Source: Ryuthela nishihirai
Taxonomy: Eukaryota > Arthropoda > Arachnida > Araneae > Heptathelidae
NCBI GenBank assembly: GCA_038380435.1
Contig: JAWZYU010000013.1
Span: 64,188,446-64,252,445 of the forward strand
Reading direction: 5' to 3'
DNA: 64,000 bases
A program made the translations under genes and the position numbers. Below the pieces are notes generated by a model that saw nothing but the letters and a program-made list of their open reading frames with translations, ran no database searches and was not told the origin of the DNA. Below, in pieces: positions 23,282 to 35,219 of this stretch; positions within the stretch are counted from its first letter, which is position 1; the number at the start of each line of letters is the position of its first letter.

Positions 23282-23628
23282 TACGAAACTATATTTTAAT
23301 AACGTGACTTTATGTTCCTTTTTCCCGAAATACGCAAATAAGCGGTTTAAAATAATATGGCTGTATATTCCTTCAGTTAGTAACAATGCCATAATATCGT
23401 AACAAATTAGTTTTCTTGTCAACAAAGAAAGTTTTACGTAACAATGGTCGCCAGGGATACCATTGCTGCTCCCAGCTGGTCTCCGATTCAATCGATTTCG
23501 ATTTTCTGAGATGACAAGAGGAATGTTCGTGATTAATATGTGATATGAGATATGTTTCGCTAATGCAAAGTCAATTAAAGTGTTATAAAGTGCATGAGAT
23601 ATATATGCTTTAGAGAGGGGACATAGTA
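23282..23628. promoter_or_regulatory. 5' flank of the kinase gene
   Basis: Non-repetitive sequence between the SINE-B and the start codon. It should hold the promoter or an upstream exon or intron; no TATA box or initiator could be identified with confidence. Confidence 0.3.
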
Positions 23629-26600
23629 ATGACATTCTGCAGATTGAGGGACTGGTTCAGGTCCCGTTTCTCTCGCAAAAAGAGAGCGAAAGGCGGCATT
23701 TCATCGCTGTTTTGCTGCATGACATTTACAAATGAAGACGATTGTAGTGAACTAATAGAAGATGCTGAACAGCCAATACATGATCGTGGTGATTTTGTGC
23801 CTACCAAAAAGAATCTGGCTGAAAATTCTCGCCCCGATGGTGCTAAACAGCATGCCAAGTGGTGTCTGTCTAAATGCTTCCTGAGAAAGCTAGCTAGATT
23901 TGAGAGGATTGAATGCTTTTGTCCATGTCCAATAGAGGAAATTGATGAAACCAAAATGATACAGTTGCCTGATTATCCAAAAAGACGGAGAAAGATTAGT
24001 AGCAGATGTGTTGATGCTAAATACATCGAAACAAAAATGGTAGCGCTGTCTCAATTAGGAGCAGGAGGCTTTGGATGCGTTTACTTAGTTCGAGATTTAG
24101 AACGGGGAATCGATCTGGCAGAAAAAGTGATTTCAGTGAAAACTAGCAGTGATGAAATGGTAAAGAACGAACTTAAAATCCTGCAAACTGTAAAAGAGAA
24201 TCCTCTTTGTGTCCAGTATGATAGTTACGTGAAATACCAAGTTTCTTCAGATGTGCAGAAGCACTTTCTGTTTTTTGAACATTTCCAAAGTGTCGCCTTA
24301 CGGCAATTTCCTACCTTCTATCGTATCAATACACATGTTATTCGTTTAATTTTGGGACAGATGGGAATGGCATTGAAGTACCTTCACGGTAAAAATATTA
24401 TCCACAGAGACATCAAAGGCGATAACGTCTTAATTAATGATCAATGCAAGATAAAAGTAATAGATTTTGGATTGTCTGCCATTGGTACTTCATTTAAAGG
24501 CTACTGTGGCACACCATACTACGTGGCTCCTGAAGTGCAGATTCATTGTGTGGAAAAGAATGCCAAACCATACTCATTTGCTGCTGATTACTATTCTTTA
24601 GGCATAACTGCGTATCAGTTAATATATGGAATTTCCCCCTGTAAATACAAGTTAAAACTCCTCGGTCTTAAGGATAACGACAGTGCCTGCAGGAAGCTTG
24701 CATTTAGAGAAATAGCAGCAGGGCGCACTGACTTTCCACTCGATTTAGATGCAAGTAGACAAGATCTTGTAAGAAAGCTGCTGTTGAAAGATCCCGAGCA
24801 ACGACTCGGAGATAAAACCTATTTGTCGCATTCTTTCTTCGAAGGAAAAGATCTGAAAAAACTGGTGAGTTCATTGATAATGGTTTTTCTTCTCGTGATT
24901 ATTTATGAGTTCATTTCGCTATAGTACTGTTGTAATGCTGTCCATTTATTATTTATTGCCAGAGTTGGCAACATTAGACACAATGCAACCTCTTCCTCTT
25001 TAAGATCCATGTCTTTTCAAACATCAGGTGTTAAAAATTAAAACTTGTTTCAGTGTCCGTACAGATATCCGAAAGCAGCTAAACTTGTTTAAGTAAGAAT
25101 TTTAATTAATGTGAAAATGTTTTCATTATATGCGTATGAATATGCAATGAAAGAAAAATGGTAAAAGAGTATACTTTATTAAAATGTATTTTGTAATGAT
25201 TCAATTCGAATGGCAAATATAAAGAATGTAGAATCGATATATAGATTATCTTAATTGCATGTGATTTTTGTCTTGAAACGGCTGGTTTAGTGTAGATCTG
25301 ACAAATCTGATGTTTGCTATACACTCAGTGTTCATTGAATTATGGCCATTTCCTCTCCATGTTATGGCGATGCAAAAGTTTCGATTCACCATAACTTCTG
25401 AAATAAGCTTTTTATGGTAAAATTAAATATAAGTAAAAATTCCTCAAGCAGACGTGAAGAATGAAGTCTGTGAGGAAAGCGACACCTCGCAAGAGAAACA
25501 TCCATGCCTTACCCAGGACTCGAACCCAGGTCCCTCCGATCAGTAGCCAAGCCCTCTCTAACCATCACTGATGATAAGCTGCAGGTCTTAACTACGTCTA
25601 TCTAAACCTCAATTTTCGTAATTATTCATTCAGTATATAGAGAGTTATGACAGTGTGAATAATTAATATCAGTAATGCAATCGTAAGGAACTTATATAAA
25701 ATTGACGAAGATTGAAAATATTACATAAACTTTTATAATGTTCACTTTTCTTATTAAAGGATTTAAAATAATGTTTATTTATAAAAGATCTAAACTTTTT
25801 AGGTAAATTCTTGTCTCGCGTTGCTGTTGTTCAATGTTTAAACTTTTGTAACTATTTAAATAATGAATGCATGATTTTGGAAATCGAGATTTAGCTAAAT
25901 GTAGTTTTTAAATGCTGCAATTTACCACGAGGGATATTTTACCATTAAAAGCTTATTTTAGAAGTTATAAAGCATCCAAATTAGATTTCCGTTCCCTTAT
26001 CATGAAGTTGGGTTGAGCTGTTTCACCTCTGAGCGGTACTTTTTTTTGCAACAATGGGCTAAATGGCCAGGTCACAAGGTCCCCGAAGGATAAGATAAGG
26101 TTGGGGGAGGGGACCCACTGAATTGCTATTAGGATAGATTCCCGTCAAGGCCATCTAGCTTGGGCTTTAACATGCACAGGATATGGCTCTCCAGCACATT
26201 GAGCCACGGATCAACACCCCACTCGACGGACGGCGGCCTTTACAAGCCCATCGGTGTCCCCTACTGACCGTGGGCAGTGCGGGGGGGGGGGGTTGCGGAG
26301 ATCAATCTCAACAATGGCTCAGATGGGACACGAACATGGAAACTGCAGATTACGAACCTTAACATGAAGTGCAGTGATCATAATTTAACGAACACTGAGT
26401 GTATGTTTCGATTATCTATATTCAGATTTAATATTACAATTTCTCTATTTTTTTAGATTTTACAATTTCAAGAGGGAAGCGTTCAATTCTTTTTATCTCA
26501 TGATCTCATTTTGCAGACTATATTCATACCATGATACTCTTTTTATTTTCTGCTATGATTCAATACTTTGATCTTTTACAGTTGAAATATGGATTGAAAG

Positions 26601-26707
26601 TGCAGAAAAAGTATTCACCGATAGATCCTGGAAAAACTAACATCCCAATTGTAGAGGGTAAAGACAAGCTTCCAATGTTGTCCCCTCTCTTGCCAACGAA
26701 AGGTTGA
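23629..26707 (+). CDS. AGC-like Ser/Thr protein kinase, two exons
   Basis: Exon 1 is 23629-24864 (412 codons), then ACTG|GTGAGT. Exon 2 is 26582-26707 after TTTTACAG, in the same phase (0), adding 41 residues (LKYGLKVQKKYSPI to the stop TGA); about 453 residues in total. The N-terminal 130 residues are basic and Cys-containing with no known domain. The kinase domain follows: glycine loop GAGGFGC at 144-150, ATP lysine in LAEKVI at 166, a likely helix-C Glu at 181, HRDIKGDN at 259-266, DFG at 279-281, activation segment GYCGTPYYVAPE ending at 302, and KDPEQRLG near 387-394. The last two features resemble AGC kinases. All catalytic residues are present, so activity is expected; substrate and pathway are unknown. 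The ATG lies in a weak but acceptable context; an upstream exon cannot be excluded. This is the only undamaged host-like gene in the window. Confidence 0.85.
25437..25566 (-). mobile_element. SINE-B copy, diverged and internally deleted
   Basis: The CCTCAAGCAG tail, a shortened body and the head (GGACTCGAACCCAGG, GATCAGTAGCCAAGC) are present. About 70 bases of the body are missing. Confidence 0.8.
25590..26000. repeat. AT-rich interspersed repeat, copy 1
   Basis: Shares ordered words with 35220-35610: AGAGTTATGA, then AATCGAGATTTAG, then TTTAGAAGTTATA and GATTTCC-type sequence. Not coding. Confidence 0.55.
26009..26362 (-). mobile_element. SINE-A copy in the kinase intron
   Basis: Flanked by CATGAAGT at 26001-26008 and 26363-26370. 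The head is partly truncated at the right (after GATTACGAACC). A poly-G run lies at 26281. Confidence 0.88.
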
Positions 26708-28744
26708 ACTAAAGAAAGGTAATGATTCGGAAACTTTGATTTCTTGCTGAAAAACAAATGATTTAATTTTAGCATTTGCTAAGGTGGTTTCATAGTTTTC
26801 CTAATTTGCATTACTAATGTCAATAGGCAGAGATGATTAACGTATTTTGCTGGAAGGCATAAAAAAAATTGGTAAAAATTGTATTTAAATTGAATAAGAG
26901 AATATTGTAACGAGCTTTTGTATCCTCAAACCAAGAAATTGTCTTAAAAATCTGATAACCAGACAGATGCCCTATAAAGAACCTCAAGCGGTAAATTGTT
27001 GCATGGTCTTCAACGACAGAATGGGGAAATTGTTATTCTGGATGTTGTAATTCAGCAAAAATATTTCACATTGAAAGCATTTGATTAATTTAGAATTTTG
27101 CCTGTCTGCATGTGGCAATTCATTTCATTAGTTTTAATGAAAGAATTTATTTCGGCATTTTGTTTCAAATGAACCATTTTTTTAATCAATATTGTTATTA
27201 TTAAACATAATGGAAACATTACTTTTTTAAAAACTATTCTACAAATAAGCTTTGAGATCCAGCATAATGACTAACGAAAATTCCGTTTTTTAAATATTTT
27301 CACTGGAATAACTCTCCAAAATATTTCAAAGGCTAACTATAAATTGATATATTTGCTTTAACATTTCTAAAAATAAGAACAATTAATCCGGGTTCTGTGA
27401 AAAATTCGTTCAGTTGGGAACACTGATTGAATTGCCCTAATACTAAAAGAGTCAGTTTATGTAGAGTGTTGAAAATTTGGTATTTAGTTCTCTTTATCGA
27501 AAGATTTAAAGTGATCGAATTTCAGCAAAAGTGTTGAATTCTCTTGTGATATCTTTATCAGAGTATGATTTGAAGAGTCACCGTAGTAGGAACAGAGCGC
27601 TAAAAAAAAATTAATAACCCTCCCTTACCTGTGGACAAAATTCCTGACTTTTCTGAATTAAAGAATGTCAAAAAATTTAAATGAATCGAAATATTTCATA
27701 AGCTCGCCGAGTGGTCAAAATAGTTCAAATAGCCAGATTTCGTAATTTTGCGATGAAAATCAAGTTTTACAATTTGAGGCTGAGGAAAGAGCTCAACAAA
27801 TTCAAAAAGTTTTTTAAAGACCATTAGGATAGTATCCTTTCGCACTGCTCAGGATAATACCAGTGATAATTCCATCTTTTGCATTGGAACTCCAGAAATA
27901 AGAAAAATTGTCGAGGGGTGTCTAAGATTTACGACAGAACCCATTGTTAGTGTTTTTCCTAACTTTCGTTTTGTCTCTACTTTTTCTATTTTTTATTGCT
28001 TTATTGGATAAGGATTTCATGCACAATGCATTTAATAACAAGTTATATCGAAGCTTTATATTTCGCCCTACTTTTTGCCTAGTTACAAGTTTATTTATTT
28101 TAAATAAAAAATAAATAATTAAATAAATTAAATTTAAGTTCAAGTATTAGTTATGTTTTGTAAGTTTAGCAATATATTATCCTTATACGAATAAGAAAAA
28201 CGTCCTTGCGATGTTCTAACGGACTCTTCTCTCTGTCTTTCAGGTTCTATGCGTCGCAAAAACCAACAGACGAGCATAGAGTGGTGGGTGGTGGGGCCTC
28301 TCAAAATCCAACCTCAACTTCCACGTAGTGAGAGGCGGGCAACATCAAGGGCTGATAATTTCTCCTTCTTACTTAAAGTGTCGAAACTACGACCTTATTT
28401 CTTTTACTCTTATGTTCCCTCCAACAGAGCTAAAATCACTTAATCATCAATCGGGAAATTATCAACTCTTGATGGCTAATGAGGCTCTGGTGAAAATACA
28501 CTTAAATCCAAATCACACCACTAATTAGAAAGTACAATTACACAACAAATCATAGCACCTTCTGTAAAATACAGTTAAACAAGAAAAAACGACACTTATT
28601 GTAAAAATATAACTACCCAACAAATTTAGAACATGCATTTGAAAAAATATGGGTATGCCAAACAAAACTCACAAGAATTACTGGAAAATACAACTAAGTA
28701 GCTGAATTACAAAACTGAATGGAAAACACCATTATACCCTGGCC
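26708..28744. other. 3' flank of the kinase gene; nothing recognised
   Basis: AT-rich, with no repeat from this window. A TTTCAG-preceded short open frame at 28249-28443 has no domain and is not called. The kinase 3' UTR must lie at the start of this stretch, but no strong AATAAA site stands out. Confidence 0.4.
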
Positions 28745-28960
28745 AGCTGGGCCAGAGGTCAGATTTAGGTCCACCCTCCGCCACCACCACCATCACAACC
28801 GTGCCGTCGGCCAGTGGAGGACAACCATGGGTATGGGAAGGCCGCCATCCGTCGGATGGGACGTCAACCCGTAGCCCCGTGTGTGGGAGAACCATCGCCT
28901 GTGCATTTTAATGAACACGCTGAATGGCTTTGGCGGTAGGCTTCTAACAGCTGTGACGGT
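28745..28960 (+). mobile_element. SINE-A fragment, internally rearranged
   Basis: Starts within the head-proximal part (CCAGCTGGGCCAGAGG). The central block GTCGGATGGGACGTCAACCC and CATTTTAATGAACACGCTG follow; the tail is lost near 28960. A CCACCACCACCATCAC stretch replaces part of the body. Confidence 0.75.
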
Positions 28961-29047
28961 ATGTCTAATGACAGATGTCAACCGTTCCACAACAAATTCA
29001 TAACACTGTTTTCGAAATTACCTATTACAACCTATTTACAACACTTG

Positions 29048-29620
29048 TTTCAAAAAAAGGGCTAGAGTCGATTCGTGCAAGGAGATCTTGGCAATGTTTG
29101 AACCTAGTGGCCCCAAAAGATTAACAGACATTGTCACAGCTGATGAGGCGTGCTTTTATTACTATACGGCTCCCAGAAAGACAATTATGTTTGGGTTGCG
29201 GATGATGAACCTCGTCCCCAAATTCTGCGACAAGACTTTCGCTCAAGGAACTGGATATTAACAATTGTTTCAATTCCCAAGGAGTGGTAGCAGTGGACAT
29301 CTTATCTGAAAAAATGACTGTAAATGGCCAATACCGCACCAACATTGCTTTGCTCGAAATGGCTAAGGAGAAAAAAGATCAGTTTCCAACCAAAGGCTTG
29401 TCAAGGGTTCTCCTTCCTCATGGCAATGCTCACAAAACCCTGCAAGTTATGGCCTATCGGGATCAGGAAAAAATCTTGCAAAATGCGATTTTTTTTTGTT
29501 TCGAAAAAATTAAAAAGTGGAGCCTGATTGATGGGAAGCTTTTTCCAAGGGTGCAAGATCTTGCGAAATGCGTTCATTCAGAATAGCGGGGTATTCCCCA
29601 ACAGGACAGGAACAAAGCGT
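29048..29620 (+). pseudogene. mariner transposase fragment
   Basis: Translated pieces match a mariner transposase in order: FEPSGPKRLTDIVTADEACF near 29098-29157 (catalytic Asp in TADEA), SGSSGHLI/VAVDILSEKMTVNGQYRT around 29280-29340, and LLPHGNAHKTLQV near 29410, where the LLHDNARPH motif has lost its Asp (PHGNAH). The frame changes near 29230-29290. The end containing the final Asp motif is lost or unrecognisable. Confidence 0.82.
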
Positions 29621-30950
29621 TCCAGAAATGAAACAGATGTCTGAAAGTTGCATAGATGCTGGGAGTATTTTAAAGGGGAATAAAAGTGTTGTTGTGGTAA
29701 GTGCAATAGTTATTGTTCTGCAGATGCATGTCAAGAACTTTTTGAACTCCCTCGCACAAACAAGGCAGCAGCTGACGATCATGCAAACCCATTAGTCTTA
29801 AGTTCCTCCCCGAGGGGCAAAAAGGAGTTTAGTGGAGAAAATCTCAACCCAGAGTTAGATAAGAACCTGTTAACATCAGATTACGAGATTGCTGTGCTAT
29901 TCACTGAATAAATTCTCATCCTTATATTTCTCCAACACTTTTGTATATTTGCCCAATATATTTTCCCAGAGTATTGACCTAACGTATAAAATCTAGTGTA
30001 GTTCCAAGAATTAGCACTTTGTAGTATATAAGTTTAACTTATTTGACCACTATTGCAATCTTAATTGAATTTAGTTGATCATGTAGCTCTTTTTATTAGC
30101 AAATCGAAGGCGAAAAACTCTTTAAACTGGGTTTTAAAAAAACTCCCCAAAGAGCTTAACTGATTAATAATAGCGAAATCTGGTCTAGAAAACAGCGGAA
30201 ATATCGCAATATCGTTTTCATTAATTTTAAGAAACACTGTTCCAGTTTCTTACCAATCTTTTATTTAGTCTAACAATGCAGTATTTTTACTCTAATGTCA
30301 CACAAGAGAACGTGACGACATTCGTCAACTAATGGAACTTTTGGGTGCCACTCCAAGAGTTAAATGAGCTCGCGAGAGAACTTCGCTCTCACGAAAAGGA
30401 GGCATGAAAGAGCGACAGAATGCGTCGAAAGCTACTCGAAACAAGGAGTTGATTATCTGATAGTCCTGGATCTTTCACACAGGAAGATTGTTCGATTTCT
30501 ACTCTAGACAGAAATCGATGTGGCTTATGCCAATTTGAACTCAGATTATGTAGAATTTTAAAAGTCTAATAGAAGATTTCTTTTTTTAGCTCCTCTACCC
30601 TCCAAGATAATTTAAGTTTAACATCGAAGCCACAAACTTCTTTTCTGATGTTCTATTCAGAAGAATTATGTTGTTACCCTTATAATATTTTTATTTTTAC
30701 CGTAATGATATGTTTCATTTCAATTCACTGCTCCAGAAAAATCCTAAGCTTATAGGATCATTATCGCACAGCTTAGTAGGAACATTTTTACTATTTCGTA
30801 AAAAAACTTTAAGAGACAGAATTTACTTTCACACCTATTTGAGAACCTGATTAAAAACCAAAGGTAATCTAACATAACAAAACCATTAAAATGAAAAGTT
30901 AGGATATATTTCTCGAAAAATATATTCCATTTGTCCTCTGTTGCCATTTC
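29621..30950. other. no gene recognised
   Basis: AT-rich, without repeats shared inside the window. Confidence 0.45.
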
Positions 30951-31276
30951 TCGTAGGGGCAGGAATGTCTCAGTTGCTTGTATGCCACTCGTAATCTGTA
31001 GTTGCCAGGTTCGAGTCTCAGCTGGGCCAGTGTTGAGATTTATTTCTGCAAAACTCGCCGTCATATGGGACGTTAAGCCGTGGCCCCGTGTGCGGGAGAG
31101 CCATACCCTGTGTACTTTAAAGAACCTGCTGGATGGCACTGACGGGATGCTACCATCTGTCTCCTATAGCTTTCCAGTGGGTCTCTCCTTCCCCCAATTT
31201 TACCTGGGTCTTTGTGACATGGCCATTTAGCCCATTGTGTGCAAAAAGTGCTGCTCAGAGGTAAAACAACCCAACC
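30951..31276 (+). mobile_element. SINE-A copy with head
   Basis: Head GGCAGGAATGTCTCAGTTGC (A-box region) and GGTTCGAGTCTCAGCTGG (B box). About 60 bases of the body just after the head are deleted. The tail AAAACAACCCAACC ends at 31276. Confidence 0.88.
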
Positions 31277-31789
31277 TTTAATTACGAGATAACTTTTTTT
31301 CCTAATTTTTTTTTTTTTCATTTGCACACACATAGGACAGAGAAGGGGCTTACAAGCTCCGCCTAGCTGTTACAGGTCTTCTCATACAAGGACATGCTCC
31401 CCGAAGAGCGAAGTCCCTGCTGACCACTGCCTCAGCTAGAGCTAACACAGTACACAAAGTCTGCCTTGCGGGGGCAGTCACTGTCTCCCTAAGCACTATG
31501 CCAATTAAAGTTTGAACTGACCAGCCGAGTGAAAAGCAGAAGAGGGCATCAGACTGCCTTATCCAATGAGACTCTGAAGCTCAGTGTACGTTTGTTTCTA
31601 TTCGACTCCTGAGAGAAAAGGAGGAACTCAGACCACCTCCAGTTGTATTTTGATAGACAGTCACATGGCCTGCGTTTGTTACACTCAGTAGCCCTCACGC
31701 AGGGGCGAAGACTATGGTTACGGGGAGGAACAAATGTCTCTGTCTGGTTCGTGCCTAGATTTTCGCTCCGTGGTGGGTGGGCGAGGTTT
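31277..31789. other. no gene recognised
   Basis: A 124-codon open frame on the minus strand (31923-31549) lies partly in the simple repeat that follows; it has no domain and is not called. Confidence 0.4.
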
Positions 31790-32045
31790 GAGGCAATTTT
31801 CACAACTCTCCTGCATTTTGCCATTTGACTTCCATTTTTGCCAACTAGCCATAATTTCACAGAAATAAACCCAATATTTACATCTCGTGTGAATCGTGGC
31901 AACTCAAGTGTGAATTTTTCCAACTCCCCTTGATTTTGTCAACTCTCCTCAATTTCACAAAACCAATCTCAATCTCTACATCTCTCCTAAATTTGCCAAG
32001 TCACTTCAAAATTTTTCAAACTCCCCGAGATTTTGCCAAGTAGTC
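31790..32045. repeat. degenerate short repeat (TTTTGCCAACTC-like)
   Basis: Variants of TTTTGCCAACTCNCC recur about every 20-35 bases (for example near 31815, 31840, 31940, 31990 and 32030), mixed with AATTTCACA words. Confidence 0.55.
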
Positions 32046-32099
32046 TCGACTTTGTGCTGATAGCCCCAGAGCCAAAAATCTCAAGGATTCAGGTCCAGT

Positions 32100-32490
32100 G
32101 AAGTTAGTAGCTAGGCTTGAGGAAAGTATCGAGAAACTAAACACTCGTTGCCAAAAGTTGTACACAGCAACTGCTTTACCTGCTGGCTAACATGTGGGGA
32201 TACATCTTGCATGAACACTGTGGTGTCCAGATGCTGCCGTTCCTGGAGGGCAGGAATCGTAGGAGGATGGAGAAGAGAATAGTAGTGGCACCTGTTATGG
32301 TCCACCGCACTGGGCCATTAGGTGTAGCCTCCTCAGAGAAGAATCACCCTATGATGTGATGAAATCTTCAGTGAAATCACACTACACTGTCGTATACGTG
32401 AGTTGGAGAGACAAAGGTGACGCTCCCAAAGAGCGACAGTTCTGTGTGTTCACCAGTGAGGGTGAAGTGAGCCTCATCGACTTTCTTTGA
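32100..32490 (-). pseudogene. IS630/Tc1-mariner-type transposase fragment
   Basis: On the minus strand KKVDEAHFTLTGEH (about 32488-32447, with the catalytic-strand DEAHF) is followed by GPVRWTITG and then PALQERQHLDTTVFMQDVSP. The MQD Asp is the second catalytic residue. The segment goes on to VKQLLCTTFGNECLVSRYFP and stops near 32100, before the expected SPDLNP motif. The frame changes near 32310-32400. Confidence 0.8.
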
Positions 32491-32592
32491 ACTGAAAAGG
32501 ATAGATGCTCTTTTGTCTTTGCTATTATTTATTTCCCATTGTGCATATCATGTTCCAATTTTATATAGACATTGCTATCTGTAGCAATAGCG

Positions 32593-33259
32593 AGAGCAAA
32601 AGGAGCTGAATTGAGAGCTGCACTGCTCAAGGTGGAAACTGACAGGACGGACGCTATGTGGGTTGATGTGCGAAAAACGGAGCGGGGGAGAGCAAGGTAT
32701 ATGCGTTTATTGCAGATTCAACAGTAAATAGTAGACCCACCTCGGGAGAGATACAAGTCTGTAGACATCTCAGCATTGCATCAATGAGCAAAAGGAGCTG
32801 AATTGAGAGCATTTGCATCATTGCATCAATGAGCAAAAGGAGCTGAATTGAGAGCTGCACTGCTCAAGGTGGAAACTGACAGGACGGACGCTATGTGGGT
32901 TGATGTGCGAAAAACGGAGCGGGGGAGAGCAAGGTATATGCGTTTATTGCAGATTCAACAGTAAATAGTAGACCCACCTCGGGAGAGATACAAGTCTGTA
33001 GACATCTCAGCATTGCATCAATGAGCAAAAGGAGCTGAATTGAGAGCATTTGCATCATTGCATCAATGAGCAAAAGGAGCTGAATTGAGAGCTGCACTGC
33101 TCAAGGTGGAAACTGACAGGACGGACGCTATGTGGGTTGATGTGCGAAAAACGGAGCGGGGGAGAGCAAGGTATATGCGTTTATTGCAGATTCAACAGTA
33201 AATAGTAGACCCACCTCGGGAGAGATACAAGTCTGTAGACATCTCAGCATTGCATCAAT
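32593..33259. repeat. 237-bp tandem repeat, about 2.7 copies
   Basis: Units begin at 32617, 32854 and 33091 (GCTGCACTGCTCAAGG), essentially identical, the third ending at 33259. Each unit ends with a 33-base word (GCATCAATGAGCAAAAGGAG and on) that is itself doubled, except in the last. Identical short minus-strand frames in each unit are by-products. Confidence 0.92.
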
Positions 33260-34162
33260 CTGATGGTTAATTGTGTCATGAGGTATGACTTCCAAACAGC
33301 ATTCAATTGGGCACGCAACTGCATATGGTTTGCCATTGGAAGTGTTGCACACCCAGAAAATGATGCAATCATTCCCTTAGAGAAAGTCCCAGGAAATGGA
33401 GCAAATGTGGATCACATGACAAGGTGACGTAATAGAAATTGATGCAGCCCTTTTTTCTTGCACAGCCTTGAAAACCCCTTAAGAAGTTCCTTTCCCCCTC
33501 CCACCTGTTATATCGGATACGCCTGATCTGCTGCAGCTCGTGTTCATGCTGTTGCCTTCATTCTTCTGCTTTGAGATGTGTTCATCTTTCTTCAGCTTCT
33601 GTCTCGCGCTGTTCCCTTCGTTCTTCATGCTGTGTTCGCCTTTCTTCGGCTTCTGCGTCAAACCACATAAGCTGTAATGCGAATTTATGCATCATTAATT
33701 GATGTTTTCTCGCATCATCAGAAGGCTGGTTGAAACATCATTAGACTGCTCCCCCCCAAATCATCGGACTGCTCTGCTACTTCTCACCCGTGGAAGAACA
33801 GTCACTAACAGCATCTCCTGGCAAATTAGACTTCTTTTGCATTGATCTGTCTGGTGTAGTGTCTGTGCGGAGAATTTTAGAACCGTTTTTCGCATTACAT
33901 GGAGTAGCAGAGAATAATAATATGACAAAAAACTGTTTTTGCAAACTAGGCTTTACCGCACCTGATGTGACATTTTGGCAGCCATGACTCCTACAGGCAC
34001 TCATCGTTTTCTAAATCGCTCCTTAATGGGGACGCCACCATGTACCCAACTCTCGCGACACATGGTCCACCGTTCACTCCAAATATAGAGCAGTCGCCTA
34101 GGCAACTAGTGAGGACTAGGTTCTTTTTGATCCACCTGTGCATGACAGTGTGTGCAGAAGGG
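33260..34162. other. no gene recognised; short imperfect C/T-rich duplication
   Basis: 33530-33660 contains two imperfect copies of a roughly 55-base C/T-rich unit (CTTTCTTCAGCTTCTGTCTC against CTTTCTTCGGCTTCTGCGTC). Open frames here have no domain. Confidence 0.4.
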
Positions 34163-34164
34163 TA

Positions 34165-34259
34165 CAGTCGCTCAAAAAAGTATCCGAACGCTATGGTCGA
34201 TTACAGAATTCAGAAAAAATATCTGGCAATGATTTTTTTTTTTTTTCAAATTAGTGATG
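34165..34259 (+). mobile_element. palindromic MITE, copy 3, left arm only
   Basis: TA at 34163-34164, then CAGTCGCTCAAAAAAGTATC and the left arm. The second arm is missing after TTAGTGAT. Confidence 0.88.
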
Positions 34260-34607
34260 AACGTGACTGCAAGCGTTTCAACTTTCACGACGCTATTATA
34301 GAGAGCCCCAGTTGTGTTAACTTATGATGAATGTTCGGCTCCTCTGTAATACTAACGAGGGGCAGAGGTGGGGATGTCGCGATTATTCTAAATTCATCTA
34401 TTTGAGTGCGCTTTTCTTAACACTCGCTCAAACTAAAAAAAAATCAAATTTAACAAAAATGAAATCATATTCACCAAACCTTGAAAGGTTTTAATTTACT
34501 CCTTCAATAATAATTACTGATTTGCTACTAATCACAAAATGAGATCTGTGACCTACTCTAATTCTAATCTTCTAGTGAAGGGGAACAGTGATCTCACCAA
34601 ATGACCG
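34260..34607. other. no feature
   Basis: Nothing recognised between two MITE copies. Confidence 0.4.
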
Positions 34608-34609
34608 TA

Positions 34610-34822
34610 CAGTCCCTCAACAAAATATCCGAACACTATGGTTGATTACGGAATTCAGAAAAAATATCTGGCAACGATTTTTTTTAGACTTTTTTTTCTC
34701 AACCTTCGTGTCACGTGACACAAAGGGTGCCAGATCGCTAATTTCTAAAAAAAATCGTTGCCAGATATTTTTTCTGAATTCTGTAATCGACCATAGTGTT
34801 CGGATATTTATTTGAGCGAGTG
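34610..34822. mobile_element. palindromic TA-flanked MITE, copy 4
   Basis: TA at 34608-34609 and 34823-34824. Centre TGTCACGTGACA. Confidence 0.9.
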
Positions 34823-34824
34823 TA

Positions 34825-35219
34825 AAGCCAACCCAACCAAATCTAGGAGGGTTGCATCCGCCACTTCTCAGAATGGTAATAAAGGTAATAAAGGCAAAAA
34901 AAAACTTTTTTTATATTTCATGCATTTTTCAAGAAATGCTTTAAACAGCTGCAAAACAGGGAGTGAAATGTTATACTGCATTTGCGTATCCAGTCTCGGT
35001 TTTTTTCCAGAGTCATCGTAAAGATGACTCTGAAAAAAAACGTGCTTTCTGAATTTACGACCGCCTCCCTCCATGCTATATAAGTGGAAGCTATTTTCGA
35101 AGCTCTATAACTTTTAAAAAAGAGTTTTGTGACAGAATGAGAGTGAAGGATAAATTAAGGATAAATAATAAATAATAAAAATAAATAAAATAAATTAAGG
35201 ATCTGAATCAAATCGAAAT
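34825..35219. other. no gene recognised
   Basis: Contains the inverted pair AGAGTCATCGTAAAGATGACTCT at about 35010-35032 and an ATAAATAAT-rich tract. No coding support. Confidence 0.4.

Larger units (their letters stand above)
24865..26581 (+). other. intron of the kinase gene
   Basis: Begins GTGAGT and ends TTTTACAG. It contains an antisense SINE-B, an AT-rich interspersed repeat and an antisense SINE-A. Confidence 0.8.

Noticed and set aside
28249..28443. Possible extra exon after TCTTTCAG downstream of the kinase
   Set aside because: The kinase already ends with a stop at 26707; the frame here has no similarity to a kinase tail.
32654..33352. Repeated 68-codon minus-strand frames
   Set aside because: Identical because of the 237-bp tandem repeat; no domain and no start context.
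33479..33661. Lys/Glu-rich minus-strand frame
   Set aside because: Produced by an imperfect C/T-rich duplication.
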